The translations under genes and the position numbers were made by a program. This document shows positions 35,229 through 44,017 of a stretch of DNA of 64,000 nucleotides, one piece after another; positions within the stretch are counted from its first letter, which is position 1; each line of letters opens with the position of its first letter. Below the pieces are notes generated by a model. The model did no database searches and had not been told where the DNA came from. It saw only the letters and a program-made list of their open reading frames with translations. This stretch comes from Rhizobium sp. BK251 (GTDB taxonomy: Bacteria > Pseudomonadota > Alphaproteobacteria > Rhizobiales > Rhizobiaceae), in the NCBI RefSeq assembly GCF_004345245.1, contig NZ_SLUQ01000013.1, positions 94,658-158,657 on the forward strand, in the 5' to 3' direction.

Positions 35229-36419
35229 ATGCTGAAAGCTTTGAACCAAATCCGCGTCGTCGAACAGGGTACCTTCATCACCGGCCCATGCGCCGGCATG
35301 ATGCTCGCCGATCTCGGCGCCGACGTGATCAAGATCGAGTCCGCCGGCAATGGCGACCCCTATCGCAGCTTCAAGACGGGATTCTACAGCGCGCACTTCC
35401 AGGCCTATAACCGCAACAAGCGGGCGATCGGTCTCGACCTGAAAAGCGAGAAGGACCGGGAAATCTTCTACCGGCTCATCGCCCAGGCGGACGTCTACAT
35501 CCAGAATTTCCGCCCTGGCGCAGCGGGCCGGATCGGCGCCGACTACGAAACGCTGAGCAAGATCAACCCGAAACTCATCTATTGCTCGATCAGCGGCTTC
35601 GGGCCTGACGGCCCCTATGCGCAGCGGCCGGTCTACGATTCCGTCGCCCAGGCAGTCAGCGGTTTCCTCAGCGTCGCCATCGATCCCGAACAGCCGCGCT
35701 TCATCGGCCCGGCCCTCGCCGACGCGATTACCGGCATCTATGCCTCGCTCGGCATTACCGCGGCCCTCGTCGAACGCGGCCGTACCGGCAAGGGCAAGCG
35801 CATCGACATCTCCATGCTCGAGGCAATGATGCATTTTGCGGTCGAGCCCTTCATGGGCTATTTCGCGCTCGGCGAGGAACCGAGCGGCGTCGACCGCCCT
35901 CGCCTCGCCCAGGCCTTCATCGTCCGCTGCAAGGACGGCAAGCTCTTTGCCTTTCATCTGTCGTCGCTCGACAAGTTCTGGGATGCGCTAGTCGAAGCGA
36001 TCGATGGGCAGGCGCTCGCCAGCGACGAGCGCTTTTCGCAACGGCTCAGGCGCATCGACAATTACGAGGCACTGAACGCCGAGCTGAATGCCATCTTCGC
36101 CACCAGGTCGCGTTCGGAATGGGTTGAGCGCTTTTCGAGATTCGACGTGCCCTTCGCGCCGATCAACTCGATTCCCGATGTCATCGGCGACCCTCAGGCA
36201 ACACATCTCGAAATGTTCGTGCCGGTCGCCAATCGCATCGAAGGCGCGGAGCAGACCGTCCGGCCCGCCTTCTCCTTCGACGGCGAGCGCGCCAAGACCG
36301 TCCGGGCCGCGCCCGTCGTCGACCAGCACGGAGAAGGGATCCGCTCGGCACTCGAACGCAATCCGGCCGCCTGGCCCGACCTCGGCGGCGATGCGAGCCA
36401 GGTGGCGGCAGCGCAATAG
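35229..36419 (+). CDS. Class III CoA-transferase (CaiB/BaiF family)
   Basis: This 396-residue enzyme has the family hallmarks: VVEQGTFITGPCAGMMLADL near the N-terminus, DLKSEKDREIFYRL, and the probable catalytic aspartate D165 in GPALADAITGIYAS. It moves CoA between carboxylic acids through an aspartyl-CoA thioester. Next to a citryl-CoA lyase-like protein it probably activates a carboxylate so that the lyase can split the thioester into smaller acids. The carboxylate may come from the extradiol dioxygenase encoded after it. That order of steps is inference. Confidence 0.93.
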   Translation: MLKALNQIRVVEQGTFITGPCAGMMLADLGADVIKIESAGNGDPYRSFKTGFYSAHFQAYNRNKRAIGLDLKSEKDREIFYRLIAQADVYIQNFRPGAAGRIGADYETLSKINPKLIYCSISGFGPDGPYAQRPVYDSVAQAVSGFLSVAIDPEQPRFIGPALADAITGIYASLGITAALVERGRTGKGKRIDISMLEAMMHFAVEPFMGYFALGEEPSGVDRPRLAQAFIVRCKDGKLFAFHLSSLDKFWDALVEAIDGQALASDERFSQRLRRIDNYEALNAELNAIFATRSRSEWVERFSRFDVPFAPINSIPDVIGDPQATHLEMFVPVANRIEGAEQTVRPAFSFDGERAKTVRAAPVVDQHGEGIRSALERNPAAWPDLGGDASQVAAAQ

Positions 36420-36456
36420 GCAGGTTTAATAACGAAAGAGATTCGGAGGAGAAGAC

Positions 36457-37317
36457 ATGGCAACACTGGCAGCGGTCCTCGCGACCACTCACCACCCTTT
36501 TTACCTGAAGGCGACAACCATGCCGCCGGAACAGCAGATGCCGCAAGCGCCGGAATGGAAGCGCAAGGTCGAGGCCTATCGCGAGACACTGACCCGCGCC
36601 AAGCCGGACATTCTGGTCATGATCGGCGCCGACCACTTCCACCAGTTCTTCCTCGACAACTACCCGACCTTCCTCATCGGCAAGGCGCCGCGCTACGACG
36701 CGACCTTCTACAACGAGGAGCGCGAGTTCGGCATTCCGAAATATGTGCTGGAAGGCCATGAAGAACTGTCGGAATTCATGCATCAGGGCCTGATGGACCG
36801 CGGCTTCGATTTCTCCTTCAGCCACGAGCTGAAACTCGACCACTCGATCATCTGCCCCATCATCACGACCCGCCCGGATGCCGACCTGCCGGTCGTGCCG
36901 ATCTACACCAACATCTTCGCGCCGCCGCTGCCCTCGCCGAAGCGTTTCTGGGATCTGGGCCGTGCCATCCGCGAGGTCATCGACGAGTTCCCGACCGACA
37001 AGCGCATCGCCGCCATCGGCAGCGGCCACCTGTCGCTCGAGCTCGGCGGGCCACGCCAGTTCAAGGAAACGGGACCGGACCCGGAATTCGACCGCAAGGC
37101 GATCGAATGGCTCTCGACCGGCAATATCGATGCTATCCTTGAGAGCGTGACGCATGACAGCATGGCAAGAAGCGGCAACGCCACGCACGGCTTCATGGAC
37201 CTGATCCTGATGATGGGCATCGCCGGACCGATCCCCACCGCCTATCACGACAACCTCGATCTGTTCCACACGATGGAGGCTTATTTCACCTGGTACCCGG
37301 AGGGAGCAGCAGCATGA
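36457..37317 (+). CDS. Class III extradiol ring-cleavage dioxygenase, catalytic (LigB-like) subunit
   Basis: This 286-residue protein has the LigB-type Fe(II) ligands: H12 in LATTHHPF, H60 and H62 in MIGADHFHQFF, and a downstream acidic ligand expected in the C-terminal part (around the GNATHGFMDLILMMG region). It would open a catechol-like ring next to the hydroxyl groups using O2. The GGAGGAG site precedes the ATG. It overlaps the LigA-like gene by four bases (ATGA). Unlike known protocatechuate 4,5-dioxygenase operons, no hydratase or aldolase gene accompanies it. Confidence 0.9.
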   Translation: MATLAAVLATTHHPFYLKATTMPPEQQMPQAPEWKRKVEAYRETLTRAKPDILVMIGADHFHQFFLDNYPTFLIGKAPRYDATFYNEEREFGIPKYVLEGHEELSEFMHQGLMDRGFDFSFSHELKLDHSIICPIITTRPDADLPVVPIYTNIFAPPLPSPKRFWDLGRAIREVIDEFPTDKRIAAIGSGHLSLELGGPRQFKETGPDPEFDRKAIEWLSTGNIDAILESVTHDSMARSGNATHGFMDLILMMGIAGPIPTAYHDNLDLFHTMEAYFTWYPEGAAA

Positions 37318-37697
37318 GCAAGTACTATGTGAACAAGTTCCTTTTCACCGTCGACCGGGACCCGGAACTGCTGCGTCGCTACAAGGAGGATCCGGGTTCG
37401 CTCGTCGCAAGCTGGGAGCAGTCGATCGGACCGAGGCTGAACGACGCCGAGCTTTCGACCGTCAACTACCTGACGGACGCTGAGCGCGAGGCGCTGATCA
37501 ATCACGACTATGTCGCGCTCTTCGAAATGGGCGCACACTTCTTTCTGTCTTTGACGATCTTCATCGCGATTTACGACGAGGACTGGATGGAAAAGCACGG
37601 CCCGCTTTCCTTCCAGCGTGAGTTCGCAAGGCGCCTGGAGCACTGGACCGGCAAGAACTACCCGACGATTGCTCTCTGGCAACGACCGGCATCGTGA
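37314..37697 (+). CDS. Extradiol dioxygenase small subunit (LigA-like)
   Basis: This is a 127-residue, mainly helical protein. The LigA family pattern is visible as YYVNKFLFTVDRDPELLRRY, then LTDAEREALINHDYVALFEM, followed by a hydrophobic AHFFLSLTIFIAIY segment. In LigAB enzymes the small subunit lids the active site of the large one. The start overlaps the LigB stop, confirming the pair. In protocatechuate 4,5-dioxygenase the alpha gene usually precedes the beta gene, so the order here is reversed. Confidence 0.85.
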   Translation: MSKYYVNKFLFTVDRDPELLRRYKEDPGSLVASWEQSIGPRLNDAELSTVNYLTDAEREALINHDYVALFEMGAHFFLSLTIFIAIYDEDWMEKHGPLSFQREFARRLEHWTGKNYPTIALWQRPAS

Positions 37698-37818
37698 ATT
37701 GGGAGGTGATCCGCACATTGCGCCTGTGGGCGCAGGTGCGGATCGGGCACATCGGCCGCGGGCACCGAACGACGAGTTCATCGCGGCCCTAGAAACAATC
37801 TGGAGGAGGGATAGGAGC

Positions 37819-39300
37819 ATGTGCGAACTCTGCACGGAGAAGACGTCTCATCGATCGATCGCAAGCTCGGCCGCAAGCGCGACGGCGGCGGCAACGGCAT
37901 CCGCCACGCTTCGCAGCCATGCGAGCCCGCACGACTTTCCTGCAACCACGGGCCAGAAAGGCCGCAAGACCCTGATCAAGGGCGGCCATGTCATGAGCAT
38001 GGACGCTGCCGTCGGCGATCTCGAAATCGGCGACGTGCTGATCGAGGGCAGCAAGATCGTGCAGGTGGGACGTTCGATCGAGGTCCACGATGCCGAAGTG
38101 ATCGAGGCCACGGGCCGAATCGTTATGCCAGGCTTCATCGACACGCATCACCACCAGTTCGAGACGGCCCTGCGATCCTTCCTGCCGAACGGCCTCCTGT
38201 TCGATGACGGCAGCAAGCACGGCCAACCCAACTACCTCGAATACATCCTCGGCAAGTTCGCCATGGTTTACCGTCCCGAGGATGTCTACATTTCCGAGGT
38301 CTTCGGCGGGTTGAGCCAACTCGATGCCGGTGTGACGACCGTCCTGGACGTATCGCAGATCCATCACTCCCCGGCTCATTCGGATGCGGTGATCGAAGGC
38401 ATGAAGGCTGTCGGGCGTCGCGGCGTCCTCGGATATTTCGAAGGTTATGGTCCCGACCTCAAATATCCGCAGGATGCGCGCCGCATCCGCGCCGAGCATT
38501 TCGCCTCCGACGACCAATTGCTGACAATGGCGATGGGTGGAGAAATCTATCTCCCCGACCTCGATCCGCTCATGCTGTGGAATCTCGGTCGCGAGCTTGA
38601 TCTTCCCATTGCACTGCATGTCGTCGGCAGCCTTGGCCTGCAGGTGGCCATGGACCGGCTTTCGGATCGCTTCACTTCGAAGCACATCTTCATTCACATG
38701 ACCGGGATGAGCGATCTGGCCTGGCAAAAGGCCCGCGACGCAGGCTCGCACATCTCGCTGGCCGTCCCGATCGAAATGTCCATGCGCCATGGCATGCCGC
38801 CGATCCTCAAGGCGCTTGAAATGGGCATGGAGCCGTCGTTGAGCGTCGATGTCGAATGCACCATGACCGCCGACTTCTTCACCCAGATGCGGAGCGCACT
38901 GACACTTCAGCGCGCATTGGTCAACCAGGCCGCCATCGAAGGGCAGCAGAATATCCCGGATCTGCTGACATCGCGCGACGTGCTGAAGTTCGCCACCATC
39001 AACGGCGCGAAGGGCCTCCATCTCGACCACAAGACCGGCAGCCTCACGCCCGGCAAGGAAGCAGACATCATCCTGCTCGACGGCCAGGCCCTCAACGTGG
39101 CACCGCTTAACAATGTGCCGGGTGCAGTCGTGACGCTGATGGAACGCTCCAACGTCGAAAGCGTCCTGGTGGCCGGCCAGGTCAGGAAGTGGAAAGGCGC
39201 CCTCGTCGGTCAGGACATCGACGCCCTGCGCTCCAGGATCCTTGAATCGCGCGACTACCTGTTCGAGGCCGCCGACCTGAAGGTCAAGCTTTTCGACTGA
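37819..39300 (+). CDS. Metal-dependent amidohydrolase (chlorohydrolase/deaminase type)
   Basis: This 493-residue TIM-barrel hydrolase has metal ligands H110 and H112 (DTHHHQFETAL), H267 (ALHVVG), H293 (IHMTGMSD) and a probable D344 (SVDVEC). The family deaminates or dechlorinates heterocycles such as cytosine, guanine or s-triazines. The N-terminus MCELCTEK precedes an unusual Ala/Ser-rich stretch (27-50) that may be a degenerate export signal. A GGAGGAGGGATAGGAG site sets the ATG at 37819. It closes the aromatic operon, suggesting that the starting compound, or an intermediate, is nitrogen-containing. Confidence 0.9.
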   Translation: MCELCTEKTSHRSIASSAASATAAATASATLRSHASPHDFPATTGQKGRKTLIKGGHVMSMDAAVGDLEIGDVLIEGSKIVQVGRSIEVHDAEVIEATGRIVMPGFIDTHHHQFETALRSFLPNGLLFDDGSKHGQPNYLEYILGKFAMVYRPEDVYISEVFGGLSQLDAGVTTVLDVSQIHHSPAHSDAVIEGMKAVGRRGVLGYFEGYGPDLKYPQDARRIRAEHFASDDQLLTMAMGGEIYLPDLDPLMLWNLGRELDLPIALHVVGSLGLQVAMDRLSDRFTSKHIFIHMTGMSDLAWQKARDAGSHISLAVPIEMSMRHGMPPILKALEMGMEPSLSVDVECTMTADFFTQMRSALTLQRALVNQAAIEGQQNIPDLLTSRDVLKFATINGAKGLHLDHKTGSLTPGKEADIILLDGQALNVAPLNNVPGAVVTLMERSNVESVLVAGQVRKWKGALVGQDIDALRSRILESRDYLFEAADLKVKLFD

Positions 39301-39322
39301 CGGCTCTTCGCTGACGAAGGAT

Positions 39323-39352
39323 GGCCGGTGTCCGACCCTTTCGGCACCGGCC
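39323..39352 (+). terminator. Terminator hairpin after the amidohydrolase gene
   Basis: GGCCGGTG plus CCGA (39323-39335, with a bulged T) pairs with TCGG plus CACCGGCC (39341-39352). This makes a 12-pair stem around a short CCCTT loop, 22 bases after the stop codon. It is the likely end of the FMN-reductase-to-amidohydrolase transcript. There is no long T-run. Confidence 0.65.
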
Positions 39353-39509
39353 GCAGCCTCACAAGCGGCCCGGCTCGCGCAGAACTCACATTGATGCCTG
39401 AGATGACCGGCAATCCGATTATCCTCGCTCCTGGCGTATAATACCGTATCTTACTGCCCTCGTTTCGGGAACGACCCTATTCTTCACATGAAGCCTGGAG
39501 GGTACAACG

Positions 39510-39980
39510 ATGACTGGAAAAGAGGACCCTGGTTCCCAACCGCCAATAGCCAGCGCCGAGGACCTGCGGAAGCGTGCCCTGGAACTACAGCTTGTCGAAA
39601 TGGAGCGAGACGACAAGCGAAAGGAGCGCGAAGCGAAGAAGCACTCGGAGTTCATCGAGGATTTCTTCGAGAAGCACATCAGCGAGGCCGAGCGCGCCGT
39701 GATCAAGCGCCTCGTCATGAAGGCGGCCGCCGACGGCAAATTCGAGGCGATGATCTATAGCTTCCCGTCGAGCCTCTGCTCGGACAGCGGCCGGGCGATC
39801 AACAACAACCTGCCGGGATGGCCGAACTCGCTCCAGGGCAAGGCAAAGGAACTCTTCGACCTATTCGAGAAGGCAGCGAAGCCGCAGGGCTACGGTCTCA
39901 AGGCCGCGATCATCAATTTCCCCGGTGGAATCCCGGGAGATGTCGGCTTCTTTCTCACCTGGGAACCGCCGGTCGAGTGA
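39510..39980 (+). CDS. Hypothetical protein (156 aa) with N-terminal coiled coil
   Basis: I do not recognise the family. The first ~70 residues are highly charged and helical (LRKRALELQLVEMERDDKRK), consistent with a coiled coil. The rest is compact and ends in GGIPGDVGFFLTWEPPVE. It starts at an ATG after GGAGGGTACAACG, codon use matches its neighbours, and the gene stands alone between terminators. No signal peptide or membrane segment is present. A cytoplasmic protein of unknown function is all that can be said. Confidence 0.72.
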   Translation: MTGKEDPGSQPPIASAEDLRKRALELQLVEMERDDKRKEREAKKHSEFIEDFFEKHISEAERAVIKRLVMKAAADGKFEAMIYSFPSSLCSDSGRAINNNLPGWPNSLQGKAKELFDLFEKAAKPQGYGLKAAIINFPGGIPGDVGFFLTWEPPVE

Positions 39981-40236
39981 GATTTCGCTCGAATGACCAG
40001 ATGCTCTCCCAGGGGCTGTGATGAGGCGTATCGAGCTTGAGAGGAAGTTCCTTGTATGGGAACGATATCTCGCGCCGCAGGACACTCCGCGTTCTAGTTT
40101 CGGCGGAGAGAGCATTCCATGCGCGTCCGCCTGACCGACGGTCTCTCGGCATGTGAGGTCGCCGGCGACGCGCGCTGTTCCAATCGCATCCTCGCAACCC
40201 GTGCTCAGGCGGCATTTGTCTGCAAGGGCCTTAATT

Positions 40237-41169
40237 CTACTCGTGAATCAAGGTCCAGCTTCCGTCTGGATTGAACTCGTCGATTTCGGCAGCGCGCGCC
40301 TCGGTCTCTTCGCCGAAATCGCGCTCGTAGAGCATTCCGCCGCCGTTGATCAGGAACGTCTTGACGCCGGTGACGCCATACTTCACCGGCCAGGCAATGA
40401 GCGCAAAGCCACCCGTCATGTTTCCATTGCTGATGTAGCTCTTCTCGCCGCCGAAGACATTGGATCCCTGGCCGGTTAGGATCCTGTAGCGATATCCGAA
40501 AAAGCCCTCCCCTGCCTGCGCGCGGCCGAAAGCCGCCGTCTCGATCAGGCTGCTCGCCGGACTGTCGTTGTGGGGCTCGGCCGGCCAGTAGAGTCCGTCC
40601 ATCGCACCCTGGCTGCTGATCAGCTTCTGGGCGAATTCGTATATCCCGTCGCCATCACGGTCCTCCTCCGCATATTTGTGCTGGGCCGTGACGTAGTCTT
40701 GCATCGTCTGGACGGTCGCAATCTCGTTGCTCCCGACGCGGCGGCTGACGATTTCCTGGATACCCGCCTTGGTATCGAATGCCCATTGCCCGTTTGGGTC
40801 CTGCTTCAGGGCGAAGGGCAGCGCCCAGTGCCGGTCACCGATTCTGACGACCTTGCCGGCGCCCTGATCCTCGAGGGTCACCTGCCTTCCCACGCCCATG
40901 CGGACGAGCGTAAAGACCGCCATGGCCTCGTCGCTTGCCTTGAGCTTTTCCGCGTCGAGCCCCAGCAGCTTGGCGACACCATCGACGTCGTTGGAGGCGA
41001 GCATCGTCTTCAGGCTATCGAGGGCAAGGAACGGACTGGAAAAGGACGGGGGCGTCCCGGCTACAAAGCGGGTAAGACCCCTCTGATCCTCGGCCAGCGA
41101 GAGGTTCAATCCCGCGAGCGAGAGCACGCTCCCCATCAGGAGCGTCAGCAGTCCCCTCTTGTAACTCAC
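40237..41169 (-). CDS. DUF2950-family exported protein
   Basis: This 310-residue precursor starts at GTG after GGGAGGAACCC. It has a signal peptide to about residue 26 (LNLSLAE). The body has the DUF2950 features: RHWALPFALKQDPNGQWAFD, EIVSRRVGSNEIATVQTMQ, YVTAQHKYAEEDRDGDGIYE and the C-terminal GGFALIAWPVKYGVTGVKTF. The family is periplasmic or envelope-located with unknown function and is often next to a DUF3300 gene, which is absent here. The DRDGDG segment resembles a calcium loop. Confidence 0.88.
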   Translation of the reverse strand: MSYKRGLLTLLMGSVLSLAGLNLSLAEDQRGLTRFVAGTPPSFSSPFLALDSLKTMLASNDVDGVAKLLGLDAEKLKASDEAMAVFTLVRMGVGRQVTLEDQGAGKVVRIGDRHWALPFALKQDPNGQWAFDTKAGIQEIVSRRVGSNEIATVQTMQDYVTAQHKYAEEDRDGDGIYEFAQKLISSQGAMDGLYWPAEPHNDSPASSLIETAAFGRAQAGEGFFGYRYRILTGQGSNVFGGEKSYISNGNMTGGFALIAWPVKYGVTGVKTFLINGGGMLYERDFGEETEARAAEIDEFNPDGSWTLIHE

Positions 41170-41264
41170 GGGTTCCTCCCATCAGGATCATCTGTTCGGC
41201 GAGCCGAAAGTTGCTGCGCCATTTGCATCATGCTTGCGTACGACAGTCGCTACGTCGCCGGCGC

Positions 41265-41588
41265 TTAGGTGTCGTGATCGGTCGATCGTTTCAGGATCAC
41301 AACCTTCGACAACCGGATCGCATCGCGGATCTCCTCAACGAGTGCCTCGACAAGGCTGCGATACTCGTCCTGGCGCACCTCACGGATATGGTCGGGCAGC
41401 GAGTCGACGCGATCGAGGGCTTCGACAGCAACCGCCAGGTCTTCGCACATGCTGCGGAAACTCTCGTCAGCGTTGAAGAGCTGGCGGATCTTGCTGACAT
41501 CCTCGGGAAACTGCGCTTCGGTCATCGCGAGGCCTGAGAACGGCGTCGAACCATTCGCTGATCGCTTCATGTCGCGCTCCGCTTTCAT
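41265..41588 (-). CDS. Hypothetical protein (107 aa)
   Basis: This is a short acidic, helical protein (for example SMCEDLAVAVEALDRVDSLP) without recognised domains, signal or membrane segments. It follows a GAGCTGAAG ribosome site, and an internal ATG 18 bases into the gene is an alternative start. It is divergent from the large membrane protein gene at 41704, across an AT-rich 115-base spacer. Coding potential looks good by codon use, but function cannot be assigned. Confidence 0.6.
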   Translation of the reverse strand: MKAERDMKRSANGSTPFSGLAMTEAQFPEDVSKIRQLFNADESFRSMCEDLAVAVEALDRVDSLPDHIREVRQDEYRSLVEALVEEIRDAIRLSKVVILKRSTDHDT

Positions 41589-41703
41589 CTTCAGCTCGAG
41601 CAGATGTCACAATTATATTGATGATAACTAATATAGTGGCGTAATATACGGGAACATACGCAATCCAAGCAGACTGATCGACGTGGTTAAGAGGGGGGCC
41701 TCG

Positions 41704-43533
41704 ATGCAAACCGCGCGCCTAAATGGTGACGAAAGCCTGCCTACACCCAGCACGGAGGATGCCCGCCGACAGCTCGAAAGAATTCAATCAAGCGATGAAT
41801 TTCATGCGCCTGATCGTGGCCGCAAGTTTCTCGAATATATCGTCGAGGAGACGCTCGCCGGCCGCCGGGATTACCTGAAGGCCTATACGATCGCGCAGGA
41901 AGTATTTGCGCGGGATTCGTCGTTCGACGCGCAGAACGATCCAGTCGTCAGGATCGAAGCCGGTCGCATCCGCAGGGCGCTCGAGCGTTACTACCTCGTG
42001 GCCGGCCAGCACGACCCCGTAGTGATCACGATTCCAAAGGGGGGCTATGTCCCCTGCTTCAAATATGCCGAGCACGCGCCTGCCTCCCCCTTTCTTCATG
42101 AAGGAAGCGATGGCATCCAGACGATGCCGGGCTCCGACAGTGTTGAGGCGCCGCACCAGTTACCAAGCGCGGGTGGCGCAGAAACCAAGCCCGCGCAAAA
42201 CCCCAGGCTTTGGTATGCGATCACCGCCGCCTTGGCGCTCGCCCTCCTGATCTCCATCCTCTGGGAGCCGTTCCTCTCACTCGTGACCACGAGACCGTCT
42301 CCACCCAGCACGGGAGCCACGGCAGTCGAGGCGGACCTTCCCAAGATTGTTGTGGACGTCTTCGAAGACGTCTCCGGAAACCAGCAATCGGCGACCATCG
42401 CCCGCGGGCTGACCGATGAGGTCATCACGCAATTGGCGAAGTTCAAGGAGGTCGTCGTTATCACGCAATCCCCCGCAAGGTTCCCTGAGGAAACCGCGCC
42501 GGCCGACCGCGACTTGCCGCGCTTCGCCTTGCAGGGAGGCGTGCGAGTAGAGGGCGACCGGCTAAGGCTTATCGCCCGCCTTGTCAGCCGAAGCGACGGA
42601 TCGGTAGTCTGGGCCAACGACTATGACCGAAACCTCGGCATTCAGAATGTGTTGGAGATCGAGGCTGATGTCGCACAGCGCATCGCAACGACGCTTGCCC
42701 AACCCTACGGGATCATTTTCCAGGCAGACCACGCCCGCATGGTTCAGGCGCCTGGCGAGGATTGGGAGGCTTATGCGTGCACGCTTTCCTATTACGGCTA
42801 CCGCACCGACCTCGACCCGAAGAGCCATGCCGCGGTGCTCGACTGCCTCAAGCATGCGACAGCCCGGCTCCCGAAGCACGCGACGCTCTGGGCACTCCTT
42901 TCCCTGACCTATGTCGACGAGATAAGGTTTAGCTATCGCCTCGACACGCCGCCTTCGGCCGAGCCGCTTGCCTTGGCCATGGAGGCGGCTCAGCGTGCCG
43001 TCGATCTCGAACCTGAGAATACAAGGGCGCTGGAGGCATTGATGCTCGCCAATTTCTTTGGCGGCGATATCGACACGGCGCTGCGCCTCGGGGCGACCGC
43101 CTATGCCGTCAATCCGAACGACACTGAAGTCGCTGGCGAGTACGGGTTTCGGCTCGCTCTCTCGGGCAAATGGGAAACCGGTTGCGAACTGTTGTCGAGC
43201 GCCATCGCCCGCAATCCGGGACCGCGAGGATATTACGAGGTGGGCATGGCGGTCTGTGCCTATATGAGGGGCGATAACCGGGCCGCGGAACTCTGGATCC
43301 AGATGGCCGACCTTCGCTACAATCCCATGCATCATCTCGTTCTCATCGCTATCCTCGGAGCCGAAGGGAGGCTCGACGAGGCGCGCAAGGAACAGGAATG
43401 GCTGAAGGCAAATGCGCCTGACCTCCTGCCCAACATACGTAAGGAAGTCGTTACCCGGCTCCGGCGTGGCGAGGACCAGGAGCGCTTCTTCGCTGGTCTC
43501 CGATCGGCAGGTATTGTGATCCCTCCACCCTGA
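41704..43533 (+). CDS. Membrane-anchored TPR protein with N-terminal CadC-like and TolB-N domains
   Basis: This is a 609-residue protein. Residues ~20-125 form a basic domain (RKFLEYIVEETLAGRRDYLK, then VRIEAGRIRRALERYYL and IPKGGYVPCF) seen in proteins often labelled adenylate cyclase or transcriptional regulator, although no cyclase catalytic motif is present. A single membrane span lies near 175-200. A TolB N-terminal-like domain (VVDVFEDVSGNQQSATIARG) and TPR-like helices follow to the end. The ATG at 41704 is chosen with AGAGGGGGG upstream. A signal-sensing or scaffold role is plausible but unproven. Confidence 0.8.
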   Translation: MQTARLNGDESLPTPSTEDARRQLERIQSSDEFHAPDRGRKFLEYIVEETLAGRRDYLKAYTIAQEVFARDSSFDAQNDPVVRIEAGRIRRALERYYLVAGQHDPVVITIPKGGYVPCFKYAEHAPASPFLHEGSDGIQTMPGSDSVEAPHQLPSAGGAETKPAQNPRLWYAITAALALALLISILWEPFLSLVTTRPSPPSTGATAVEADLPKIVVDVFEDVSGNQQSATIARGLTDEVITQLAKFKEVVVITQSPARFPEETAPADRDLPRFALQGGVRVEGDRLRLIARLVSRSDGSVVWANDYDRNLGIQNVLEIEADVAQRIATTLAQPYGIIFQADHARMVQAPGEDWEAYACTLSYYGYRTDLDPKSHAAVLDCLKHATARLPKHATLWALLSLTYVDEIRFSYRLDTPPSAEPLALAMEAAQRAVDLEPENTRALEALMLANFFGGDIDTALRLGATAYAVNPNDTEVAGEYGFRLALSGKWETGCELLSSAIARNPGPRGYYEVGMAVCAYMRGDNRAAELWIQMADLRYNPMHHLVLIAILGAEGRLDEARKEQEWLKANAPDLLPNIRKEVVTRLRRGEDQERFFAGLRSAGIVIPPP

Positions 43534-43537
43534 GCCA

Positions 43538-43554
43538 GGGCAGCCTCCCTGCCC
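43538..43554 (+). terminator. Weak hairpin after the TPR protein gene
   Basis: GGGCAG and CTGCCC form a six-pair stem around CCTCC, followed by GTTTCC, five bases after the stop. It may end the transcript of the gene at 41704. Confidence 0.4.
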
Positions 43555-43675
43555 GTTTCCGTAAGTCCCGATAGATGTTACGTGATGCTACACGCGCCCG
43601 TGTTTCAACGGCGCTACTATCCCTCATCGACTGCGACCGAAACGCTCGGACTGGGCAAGCCGAGAAGGAGGGGCC

Positions 43676-44017
43676 GTGTTTCTCGATTATTTTGCTCTGG
43701 GGGTGCTCATCTTCACGGTGGTAACCCTGTTTTACGCTGTGATCGCCATTCACGACATTCCTCACCTGATCGCAAAGTCGCGCAATCACCCGCATCAGGA
43801 TGCAATTCACGTCGCCGGCTGGGTGAGCCTGTTCACGCTGCACGTCATATGGCCGTTTCTCTTCATCTGGGCCACCCTCTATCGCGAGGACCGAGGCTGG
43901 GGCATCCGGACTGACGGCAAGCTTTCCAAAGAAGCCGAGGCCAATGCCGAGATCGCTCGCCTGCATGCGCGGATCGCCGAACTCGAGGCGTCCCCTGAGG
44001 AGAAGGAAAAAGCCTGA
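43676..44017 (+). CDS. DUF3302 inner-membrane protein (YiaW-like)
   Basis: This 113-residue protein starts at GTG after GGAGGGGCC. Two membrane segments are visible (about 4-28 and 45-68), with NHPHQDAIHVAGWVSLFTLH between and within them. A charged helical C-terminus follows (EAEANAEIARLHARIAELEA). The family partners with HlyD-like membrane fusion proteins (YiaW/YiaV in E. coli), exactly as here, where the start of the next gene shares the last base. Its job is probably to support the HlyD partner. Confidence 0.87.
   Translation: MFLDYFALGVLIFTVVTLFYAVIAIHDIPHLIAKSRNHPHQDAIHVAGWVSLFTLHVIWPFLFIWATLYREDRGWGIRTDGKLSKEAEANAEIARLHARIAELEASPEEKEKA

Noticed and set aside
37618..37818. A 67-residue extension of the amidohydrolase overlapping the LigA-like gene
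   Set aside because: The ATG at 37819 has a very strong ribosome site, and the upstream part overlaps a real gene in another frame.
43534..43675. FixK-type anaerobox (TTGAT-N4-ATCAA) before the DUF3302 gene or elsewhere in the stress block
   Set aside because: I looked in this spacer and in those before the PPK2 and phosphoketolase genes and found no match to the palindrome.
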